A DNA stretch of 52,476 nt, from positions 1 to 52,476 of the forward strand of contig NZ_JAKMUS010000017.1 in assembly GCF_027570075.1 (NCBI RefSeq). The letters run 5' to 3'. This DNA comes from Corynebacterium meitnerae. GTDB taxonomy: Bacteria > Actinomycetota > Actinomycetes > Mycobacteriales > Mycobacteriaceae. The translations under genes were made by a program, and so were the position numbers. Shown here in pieces: positions 17,379-24,337 of the stretch. The notes under the pieces were generated by a model, which was not told the origin of the DNA, ran no database searches, and saw only the letters and a list, made by a program, of their open reading frames with translations. Every line of letters begins with the position of its first letter. Position 1 is the first letter of the stretch.

Positions 17379-17867
17379 ATGAAGCGGGTGGAAATTTCGG
17401 AGATTTCGGTGTTTGAGGGGCGGCCGAAATGCCCGCCGTTTCTGCGTGGGGCGGAGTTGATGGCGGTGTTGCAAACGGGGCAGGCGTTTACGGGGGAGGA
17501 ATTGGTGGGGAAGATGGGCGTCGATAGGCGAACGTTGAGGCGCGACATCAAGGAACTCCGCGCCGTTGGATTTGAGATTGAGGTGGCGCGGCGCGGCGAG
17601 AATTCGTACCGTTTGGTGCGCGGCGACAAGATGCCGCCGCTGGTCTTCACGGACGATGAGCTGGAGCTATTGGCGTATGTGCTCGGGTATTTTTATACGG
17701 AGGATGAGGAGCTCCGGGGGCGGGTTGGCGCGTTGAAACGGCGGATTGAGAACTTGACGCCGTGGAATGCCGTGGGCCGAGTGGAGGCGGCGTCCAGGAA
17801 GGGAATACAGGAGGGCATCACCGTGTGGTACGCCGCGAAGGCTGCGCGGGAGAAGGAGGCGGGTTAG
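17379..17867 (+). CDS. Short WYL-type (DeoR/HTH_11) transcriptional regulator, apparently lacking the WYL domain
   Basis: 162 residues. Residues about 24-80 form a winged helix of the HTH_11 type (LMAVLQTGQAFTGEELVGKM then GVDRRTLRRDIKELRAVGFE), followed by a helical linker with the usual FTDDELELLAYVL segment. Full WYL regulators are about 320 residues; here the frame stops at the first strand of the expected WYL domain (EGITVWYAAKAARE), and the gltS stop lies 7 nt further. It may be a truncated gene or a minimal DNA-binding protein. The region upstream is a polypurine tract without a clear promoter. An internal start at 17460 (MAVLQTGQ) would still keep the wing. Confidence 0.7.
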   Translation: MKRVEISEISVFEGRPKCPPFLRGAELMAVLQTGQAFTGEELVGKMGVDRRTLRRDIKELRAVGFEIEVARRGENSYRLVRGDKMPPLVFTDDELELLAYVLGYFYTEDEELRGRVGALKRRIENLTPWNAVGRVEAASRKGIQEGITVWYAAKAAREKEAG

Positions 17868-17874
17868 GTTTTGG

Positions 17875-19212
17875 CTAGGTTTTGGCGCCGTCGCGGACCG
17901 GGACCCATTTGAGGGCAAAGGTCATGATGAGGATGCCGGCGGCGATGAGCGTGGACACCCAGCCGAACACGCCGGTGAAGGACGCGAGAACGGCGATTGG
18001 TGCGAGGATGGTCATTCCGATTTCGAAGGGGCCGAAGCCGACGTAGGCCACACCGTACTCATTGAGCGTGCCGGACTTGAGCTTCGGATCCACCATCTTG
18101 AGCAGCGCAATACCGGTTGCCACTGCGGCGGTTGCCCAACCCCAGCCGAAGAGGCCGCGCTCGATCCACTGCTCGCCGAAGTACAGCGGCGCCATGACCA
18201 GCAGGTAGAAGAGGCAGAACACGAGGCCGAGCACGAACAGCAGGACGAGTGCCTGCCAGTAAGCGGCAAGTGCTGCGGGGACGATGGAGGCAATACCGAA
18301 GGCAATCATGTAGTCCGTGGCCGCGCCGGAGATGGCGCTGACGGTGTCCTTGTCCAGGTAGTTCGGCTTCTTGAACAGGCGCAGCAAGCCACGGCCGATG
18401 AAGCCGATGACGAAGGAGAGGGCGAACAGCGGGATGGAAACGTTGCTCCAGACGCTGGAGAGGAAATCATTGACCAGGTAGGCCACGAGCACCGTGAACA
18501 CGATGAATCCGCCGTGGAGAGCGAGCGGTTCAATCGAGGACGGGTTGGTGGTTGCCTTACCGATGGAGGGGCGCTCCGCTTCGTTCTCGATGTAGCCGGA
18601 TCGCAGCTCCTTGGGCAGATCACCCTGGAGTTCCGTTGCCTTGCCCTTACGGATGCCCCAGTTGGCCACGATGACACCACCGATGATGGCCACCAGGGTG
18701 CCTACTGTCGCGGAGGTGAAGCCAAGGGAGGATGCGGCGACGGCACCAGCGGTGTCCTCGAGGGAAGAACCCACGGCGGCGGCGGTACCGAAGCCGCCGA
18801 CGAAGCCGACGGGGAGCATCATGCCGAACCAGTCCTCGGTACCAAAGACCGGTTTGAACAGGTAGATACCCAGCAGGACGAAGAGGCCCCATTGGAACAT
18901 GAACATGGTGGTGGAAAATGCCCACATGTTGCGCGCACCCTTGGCCACCGATCCGCCAAGGTCCATGGAGTAGGCCATGGACGCGAAGACCACCGCGATG
19001 AGCAGTGATGTGTAGGCACCGATCTTGTCGGAGAACTGGATAACCCCCAGGATTTCCGGACCGAGGAACAGGCCGATGAGTCCGGCGGTGATGGGCGCTG
19101 GCAGCAGAAGCTGCTGGAGGACGCGTACCCGCTGACGCAGGACGTTGCCGATGATGAGGAGGATGGAGATCCATCCAACATCAGTGAGCAACACGTAAGG
19201 GGTGTATTCCAT
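17875..19212 (-). CDS. gltS: GltS-like sodium/glutamate symporter (ESS family)
   Basis: 445 residues with about eleven hydrophobic helices. Typical ESS features are the N-terminal LLTDVGWISILLIIGNVLRQ, the glycine-rich re-entrant GFVGGFGTAAAVGSSLED near residue 140, and a second similar loop ISGAATDYMIAFGIASI near 300 in the inverted second half. Na+-driven uptake of glutamate is the family role; corynebacterial relatives may carry other acids. A GAAAGG ribosome binding site precedes the ATG by 7 nt. Three ACTGTCT direct repeats lie 52-76 bp upstream and may be the operator. It is convergent with the short WYL-type regulator, whose stop is 7 nt away. Confidence 0.88.
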   Translation of the reverse strand: MEYTPYVLLTDVGWISILLIIGNVLRQRVRVLQQLLLPAPITAGLIGLFLGPEILGVIQFSDKIGAYTSLLIAVVFASMAYSMDLGGSVAKGARNMWAFSTTMFMFQWGLFVLLGIYLFKPVFGTEDWFGMMLPVGFVGGFGTAAAVGSSLEDTAGAVAASSLGFTSATVGTLVAIIGGVIVANWGIRKGKATELQGDLPKELRSGYIENEAERPSIGKATTNPSSIEPLALHGGFIVFTVLVAYLVNDFLSSVWSNVSIPLFALSFVIGFIGRGLLRLFKKPNYLDKDTVSAISGAATDYMIAFGIASIVPAALAAYWQALVLLFVLGLVFCLFYLLVMAPLYFGEQWIERGLFGWGWATAAVATGIALLKMVDPKLKSGTLNEYGVAYVGFGPFEIGMTILAPIAVLASFTGVFGWVSTLIAAGILIMTFALKWVPVRDGAKT

Positions 19213-19263
19213 GGGTGGGCCTTTCAGCTTGTGGTGTCTCCGCGGGATCCGCTGGATCGCAAG

Positions 19264-19288
19264 ACTGTCTTAACTGTCTGGACTGTCT
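19264..19288. promoter_or_regulatory. Three ACTGTCT direct repeats, 9-bp period
   Basis: ACTGTCT starts at 19264, 19273 and 19282. The first also forms the palindrome AAGACTGTCTT (19261-19271). The set lies between the divergent gltS and the 273-residue gene and looks like a regulator binding array. Confidence 0.55.
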
Positions 19289-19331
19289 TGGCTAGCTTAG
19301 CGGTCGAGAGCGACACGGTATCTTGTAGTAC

Positions 19332-20153
19332 ATGACACCGCGCGTGGATTTCCCCCCATCTTTGCTAGAAGAGCTGGTCAGTAGGCTTCCCCAGGTTCCG
19401 GAGGCACATTCCCTGATTGGGGCTCTGGTGGGGGATCAGGGTGGGGTGGAAGAGGTGGGCGTCGATAGGCGAAGGCTTGCTGTATCCGCTGAATCGTATG
19501 AGGACTTGATGGGCCCTGTTGCTGAGGCCGTGGATGCGGTGCTGTGGGCGTACCCGGATGATGCTGTGGACGCGACGCGTGAGCACATGCTAGCTGGGCT
19601 GGCGCGTATGGCGCGTGCGGCGCGGGAGGCGGATCTTGCGGGCGAGCCCCCGGCGACCGCGATGGAAGTTGTTGGCGTGCGCCCGCTTTTCGGTGCGAGC
19701 CAGGTGGATTTTTGGTCCGTGCATTTGTCCGCGCCCGTGCCCGTGGAATATGAGGCTGGCCAGGTGTTTCCGGTGTTGCGGCCGGAGGCGGTGGAGGCGG
19801 CTACTTATGCTGAGGACGCTGACCCGACATGGGATTGCCTGGCGCCGGCGATCCCGCAGAATAGCTTTGGTGAGTTGGTCTTTTTCTTGCCGGCGGCGGG
19901 CACGACGTGGGCCCCGCGGGTGGGCGAGTATTGGACGTTGGGGCGCGCGAGCGGTGAGGCCGTGACGCTGGGCGGCACGATCGATGCGCGCGGTGACGCG
20001 TTGGCCGGTGCGCGTGCCGCGGTGTTTGCGGCGGCGGAGCGTGGCGCGGGTGAGGCTGTGGAGCTGCTCGTGGATGCGGCCGGCGTGGATGAGCCGGGGC
20101 TGCGGGCGCTGGCGGATACGTCGGACTGGTTGACGCTGACGCAGGTGTATTAG
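19332..20153 (+). CDS. Uncharacterised protein, remote resemblance to a flavohemoglobin-type FAD domain
   Basis: 273 residues. Residues 1-105 are helical. Residues about 115-160 (VDFWSVHLSAPVPVEYEAGQ then VFPVL) resemble the beta-barrel of ferredoxin-reductase-like FAD domains, where a V-x-Y-x-A-G-Q turn precedes the flavin site; the RxYS flavin motif itself is absent, and there is no NAD(P) domain. This may be a degenerate or regulatory relative; I put this forward with low confidence. The ATG lacks a ribosome binding site, while TATCTT lies 9 nt upstream, so leaderless translation is possible. The stop overlaps that of the convergent amidohydrolase gene by 4 nt. Confidence 0.65.
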   Translation: MTPRVDFPPSLLEELVSRLPQVPEAHSLIGALVGDQGGVEEVGVDRRRLAVSAESYEDLMGPVAEAVDAVLWAYPDDAVDATREHMLAGLARMARAAREADLAGEPPATAMEVVGVRPLFGASQVDFWSVHLSAPVPVEYEAGQVFPVLRPEAVEAATYAEDADPTWDCLAPAIPQNSFGELVFFLPAAGTTWAPRVGEYWTLGRASGEAVTLGGTIDARGDALAGARAAVFAAAERGAGEAVELLVDAAGVDEPGLRALADTSDWLTLTQVY

Positions 20154-20941
20154 AGCACCGGCACCGCGTTTTGCTGTTTGGGCGCCTGGTCCGGGTCGAT
20201 GTCCACGATGAGGACGTCAGGCTCGTAGCCGGCCTGGGCGATGACGCTGCCATCGGGGGCAACGGCGATGGAGTGGCCGATGCCGGTGGGGCCGGAGGCT
20301 TGGCCAGCGTTGGCGCGGCCACCGGGGCGGGCCTGGTCAGCGGCGATGATGAACACCCCGGCGTCAAGAGCGCGGGCGCGGGTGAGGATGTTCCACTGGT
20401 CGAGTTTGCCCGCCCCATCAGCCCAGCTCGTGGGCACGACGATGACCTGGGCGCCGTCGCGTGCGAGCTGCTTGAACTGCTCCGGGAAGCGGATGTCAAA
20501 GCAGGTGGCTACACCAATGGTGATGCCTTCATGGGTGAAGGTGTGCAGCCTCGTTCCGGGTTTGACGGTGGCGGATTCGCTGTAGGTGGCGGTGTCGAAG
20601 GTGTGGATCTTGTCATAGCCCTCGTGGTGGCCATTGCCGGTGATCAGGGCGGTGTTGTACACCCGGTTGACTTTCCCTTGGGTATCGGCGGGGCGGAACA
20701 TACCGGCGACGATGATCACGCCGAGTTCCGCGGCCAGCTCCCGCAGGCCGGTGGAGAATGGCCCGTCGAGTTCCTCGGCCTGGGTGTCTAAGCGGCCGGA
20801 GTCAAAAGCCTGGGATGTTGCCTCCGGGCACACGATGAGCGTGGCGCCTTTCGTGGCAGCCTCCCGAATGCTTTCAGTGACAAGCAACAAATTTTCATGC
20901 GTGTCTTTTGTGGTGGTGACTTGCACGATTCCAATTCGCAT
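20150..20941 (-). CDS. Carbon-nitrogen hydrolase (nitrilase superfamily)
   Basis: 263 residues. The Glu-Lys-Cys triad is intact: Glu40 in VCPEATSQ, Lys111 in GYDKIHTFD, Cys147 in ATCFDIRFPE. These enzymes hydrolyse amides or nitriles via a thioester; relatives include Nit1-type deaminated-glutathione amidases and omega-amidases. KIHTFD and CFDIRFPE fit the Nit/omega-amidase branch better than true nitrilases, but the substrate is not certain. Start ATG 20941 (MRIGIVQVTTT) fits the first beta strand exactly; longer versions add residues that do not align. No export signal. It is divergent from the small gene at 21044. Confidence 0.9.
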   Translation of the reverse strand: MRIGIVQVTTTKDTHENLLLVTESIREAATKGATLIVCPEATSQAFDSGRLDTQAEELDGPFSTGLRELAAELGVIIVAGMFRPADTQGKVNRVYNTALITGNGHHEGYDKIHTFDTATYSESATVKPGTRLHTFTHEGITIGVATCFDIRFPEQFKQLARDGAQVIVVPTSWADGAGKLDQWNILTRARALDAGVFIIAADQARPGGRANAGQASGPTGIGHSIAVAPDGSVIAQAGYEPDVLIVDIDPDQAPKQQNAVPVL

Positions 20942-21043
20942 GCGCCCAGGGTATGTGGAATTTGAAGCGAATTCCACAGGCCCTTCGGGCGACTTTTCGT
21001 GTTTTCCTTGCGCTAGATGGCTCGATGGTTTTTGCTCGGAAAC

Positions 21044-21292
21044 ATGAATTACATCCAAACACCAGCACATTCACTTCCCACCTTCCCGGACTGGCACCTG
21101 CCGCAATTAGATGGTTTGTCAACGCCCAGCCTCACCGCCGTGGCGTTAGCTCGAGCCCATGAGACATTGCTCGCCGGGATAGCTAGACGCTCCGCCAACG
21201 TGTCTGACCACGCGGCGGATCTGGCCACCTTCGCCCAGGAGGTGCGCCGGGTTGATAGCACCCACGGCTTTGGGGGCTCATCATGCTTGTAG
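21044..21292 (+). CDS. Small helical protein paired with a DUF1023 hydrolase
   Basis: 82 residues with no signal peptide. After a proline-rich start (TPAHSLPTFPDWHLPQLDG) it forms two amphipathic helices (LTAVALARAHETLLAGIARR and DHAADLATFAQEVRRVDSTH). Size, helical content and the 10-nt overlap with the downstream alpha/beta hydrolase resemble actinobacterial pairs of a WXG100-like or EspC-like protein and a larger partner. No WXG motif is present, so this assignment is inference. A GGA site lies 4 nt before the ATG. Confidence 0.6.
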   Translation: MNYIQTPAHSLPTFPDWHLPQLDGLSTPSLTAVALARAHETLLAGIARRSANVSDHAADLATFAQEVRRVDSTHGFGGSSCL

Positions 21293-22512
21293 CCAGCGAA
21301 CTCACGCGTTCCGCGGAGCAGATGCGCGAGGCCTCATCGAGCATTCGCTCACGCATCGAAGAAGCCTGGACGCATCGAGGGATGCTTATCGACGTCGGCC
21401 TCGACGGCCCCACCGCCACCCAGGGTTTAGAGCGCCTGACCTCCCTGGGCGCGGCGTTGGAGGAACCCGCTGAGCGCCTTACCGCCGTGGCCGATGTGTT
21501 GGACATGGCGGCTGTGGTGCAGCGTGAATTGGAACGGGCATGGGATGCCCTCGCCGGCAGTGGCAGCGCTGGGTTAGGGCAGCTCACGGCAGTCAATCCA
21601 GGATTGTCGGTGGTGCATCGTGCGGCGTTGGCGGCACTCGCGATGCAGATCCGAATGTTGGACCAAGCCTGCGCGGCCTCCGTGTCCGGGGCATGCCTGC
21701 TGGCGCACGAGGCGGACCTGGATCGGCTCGTCTTCCACCCCGATGAACCGCTGGAGCGCATCAGCGAACGGAACTTGAACACCGTCCCAAACTCCATCCG
21801 CGATGCTGTTCGTGGGGCGGATGGTCTGCTCCTGGAAGCCACTCCCCTGACCGATGACACTGGACCCCACTACGGCGATGGCTACACCGTCATGGTCGGC
21901 CCACCCGGGGATGATTCGTGGCGGATCAACCCGTCCAGTGTGACCACCATGGTGGCGGGCGTGACCACGGGCGACCCGGCACACCTTCCCGGCGCGATTG
22001 CGCGGGCACAGCAGCTGGCGGCGACGACCGGTGGCGCGGTGGTGGTGTGGCAGGGCTATCGCCCGCCGGTGTCGGTCCCGTCGGGTGCGAATCCGTCTTA
22101 TGCGCGGGCGGGTGCGGATGACCTGGCGGCATTCCAGATGGCGCTGGACGAGCGCTTCCCGGATGCCCGCCAGGTGGTCATCGGTCACAGTTACGGCTCG
22201 GTGGTGGCCGCGCGGGCGGCGATGGACCATGGGCTGTTTGCCGACGAGCTCATCCTCGCCGGCTCCCCCGGCGTGCCGGCGCGCAGCGTCGATGACCTCA
22301 ACCTCATTGGCACCAACACCCGCGTGTTAGTGGCGGACTCCCCTACTGATCCGATTCTGGCGCTGCGCTCCGGCGCCGATGCGGTCCACGGTTTCAATCC
22401 GGCAGACCCGCGCTTCGGGGCGGAGCAGATCCCCGGGATCACCGGCGGGCACTCGGATTACTTCACGGATGGGGCGTTTGTGGGGGAGGTGGGGAAGGCG
22501 GTGCGTCGATAA
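21283..22512 (+). CDS. DUF1023-type alpha/beta hydrolase with N-terminal helical region
   Basis: 409 residues. Residues 1-150 are almost entirely helical, with long Ala/Leu/Glu stretches recalling WXG100/LXG-type export domains. The C-terminal part (200-409) is an alpha/beta-hydrolase: nucleophile elbow GHSYGS with Ser303, a candidate acid Asp near 350 in VADSPTDPI, and His390 in GGHSDYF. GDGYTVMVGPPGDDSWR is typical of DUF1023 proteins. A lipase, esterase or peptidase role is possible. No classic signal peptide exists; if exported it would need a route such as type VII secretion, but no ESX genes are in the window. Translationally coupled to the small upstream gene. The stop codon overlaps a GTCGATAAGC repeat. 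Confidence 0.78.
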   Translation: MLVASELTRSAEQMREASSSIRSRIEEAWTHRGMLIDVGLDGPTATQGLERLTSLGAALEEPAERLTAVADVLDMAAVVQRELERAWDALAGSGSAGLGQLTAVNPGLSVVHRAALAALAMQIRMLDQACAASVSGACLLAHEADLDRLVFHPDEPLERISERNLNTVPNSIRDAVRGADGLLLEATPLTDDTGPHYGDGYTVMVGPPGDDSWRINPSSVTTMVAGVTTGDPAHLPGAIARAQQLAATTGGAVVVWQGYRPPVSVPSGANPSYARAGADDLAAFQMALDERFPDARQVVIGHSYGSVVAARAAMDHGLFADELILAGSPGVPARSVDDLNLIGTNTRVLVADSPTDPILALRSGADAVHGFNPADPRFGAEQIPGITGGHSDYFTDGAFVGEVGKAVRR

Positions 22513-22579
22513 GCAAAAAGGCGTCGCGCGAAACAGGCGTACCGTGGAACCCGTCGACACGAAATGTGACGGAGGAATG

Positions 22580-24331
22580 ATGAACAAAGATTTTGCGCAC
22601 CAGATTGTCCAGACTCTAGAAGCAAACGGCGTTAAGCGTATTTACGGCATTGTGGGTGACTCGCTCAATCCTGTCTCCGACGCAGTGGCCGAATCCAGCA
22701 TTGAGTGGATTCACGTGCGAAATGAAGAAGCGGCAGCCTTCGCGGCCGGCGCTGAATCCCTCGTGACCGGTGAACTCGCCGTGTGTGCTGCGTCGTGCGG
22801 CCCGGGCAACACCCACTTGGTGCAAGGCCTGTATGACTCGCACCGCAACGGTGCCAAGCTGCTGGCCATTGCATCGCACATCCCCAGCCAGGAAATTGGC
22901 TCCAAGTACTTCCAGGAAACGCACCCGGAGTCGCTGTTTGCGGAGTGCTCCAGCTACTGCGAGATGGCCAATTCCGCTGAGCAGGGTGCCCGGATCCTGC
23001 ATCACGCGATCCAGTCCACCATGGCGGGCAAGGGTGTGTCTGTGTTCGTGATGCCTGGTGATATTGCCAGCCAGGACGCCGCGGACATCCCGCTGCTGGA
23101 ATCCACGATCGCGCGCGGCGACAACAAGCGTGTCTTCCCGGATCCGGCAGAGGCCGCCCAGCTGGTGCAGGCCATCAATGAGGCAAAGACGGTCACGCTG
23201 TTCTGCGGTGTGGGCACCGTGGGCGCCCGCGATGAGGTGCTTGCCCTAGCGGAGAAGATCAAGTCCCCGATCGGCCACTCCTTCGGCGGCAAGATGAACA
23301 TCCAGTACGACAACCCCTTCGACGTGGGCATGAATGGTCTGCTCGGCTACGGTGCTTGCTACGAGGCCTCCCACGAAGCGGACCTGCTCATCCTTCTGGG
23401 CACGGACTTCCCGTACAACGCCTGGCTGCCCACCACGAATGTGGCGCAGGTGGACATCAAGGCGGAAAACATCGGCCGCCGCACCAAGGTCCAATACCCG
23501 GTTGTCGGCGATGTGAAGAGCGTGATTGAGAACATCCTGCCGCACATTGAGGAGAAGAAGGACCGCTCCTTCCTCGACTCGATGCTCAAGAAGCACGCCA
23601 AGCTGCTGGACAACGTCATTGAGAACTTCGGCCCCAGCGACAAGGCCACCCCGATTCACCCGGAGTATGCAGCACAGCTTATCGACGAGCTTGCGGACGA
23701 CAACGCCCTCTTCACCGTCGACACCGGCATGTGCAACGTGTGGGCTGCCCGCTACATCACCCCGAACGGCAAGAAGGACGAATTGGCGTCCTTCCGCCAC
23801 GGCACCATGGCGAATGCACTCCCCCAGGCCATCGGCGCGCAGGCCGCGGATCGTGACCGCCAAGTGATCACTTTCTCCGGCGATGGTGGTCTGTCCATGC
23901 TGCTCGGCGAACTCATCACCGTGAAGCAGTACGACCTGCCGGTGAAGATGATGGTGTTTAACAACTCCACCCTGGGCATGGTCAAGCTGGAGATGATGGT
24001 GGCTGGCCTCAAGGAATTCGGCACCTCCCACGACGGCGTGAACTACGCCGACATCGCCTCCGCAGTGGGCATTAAGGCCTTCCGCGTGGAAAAGCCACAG
24101 GATCTGAAGAAGACCCTGAAGAAGGCTCTGGCCCACGACGGCCCGGTACTCGTGGACATTGTCACCGACCCGAACGCCCTGTCCCTGCCGCCGAACTTCG
24201 ACTGGGCCATGATCAAGGGCTTCACTGAATCCGCAGTGAAGACGGTTCTTGACGGCGGCATTGGCAACATGGTCAAGGTTGCTCGCTCCAACCTCCGCAA
24301 CATCAAGGGTGCGGCGGCGATCGAGTTCTAG
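22580..24331 (+). CDS. pqo: Pyruvate:quinone oxidoreductase (pyruvate oxidase family)
   Basis: 583 residues, FAD- and thiamine-diphosphate-dependent. It decarboxylates pyruvate to acetate and CO2 and passes electrons to the quinone pool at the inner face of the membrane. The catalytic ThDP Glu (Glu49/50 in VRNEEAAAF), the central FAD domain, and the GDGG...NN ThDP motif from about residue 434 are visible; the C-terminal 25 residues (TVLDGGIGNMVKVARSNLRN) form the amphipathic lipid-binding segment of PoxB-type enzymes. The length is close to C. glutamicum Pqo. ATG 22580 has GGAGG four nt upstream; ATG 22577 is too close to it. It is convergent with the metalloprotease, 6 nt apart, and no terminator is obvious. 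Confidence 0.95.
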   Translation: MNKDFAHQIVQTLEANGVKRIYGIVGDSLNPVSDAVAESSIEWIHVRNEEAAAFAAGAESLVTGELAVCAASCGPGNTHLVQGLYDSHRNGAKLLAIASHIPSQEIGSKYFQETHPESLFAECSSYCEMANSAEQGARILHHAIQSTMAGKGVSVFVMPGDIASQDAADIPLLESTIARGDNKRVFPDPAEAAQLVQAINEAKTVTLFCGVGTVGARDEVLALAEKIKSPIGHSFGGKMNIQYDNPFDVGMNGLLGYGACYEASHEADLLILLGTDFPYNAWLPTTNVAQVDIKAENIGRRTKVQYPVVGDVKSVIENILPHIEEKKDRSFLDSMLKKHAKLLDNVIENFGPSDKATPIHPEYAAQLIDELADDNALFTVDTGMCNVWAARYITPNGKKDELASFRHGTMANALPQAIGAQAADRDRQVITFSGDGGLSMLLGELITVKQYDLPVKMMVFNNSTLGMVKLEMMVAGLKEFGTSHDGVNYADIASAVGIKAFRVEKPQDLKKTLKKALAHDGPVLVDIVTDPNALSLPPNFDWAMIKGFTESAVKTVLDGGIGNMVKVARSNLRNIKGAAAIEF

Positions 24332-24337
24332 CTAGCT

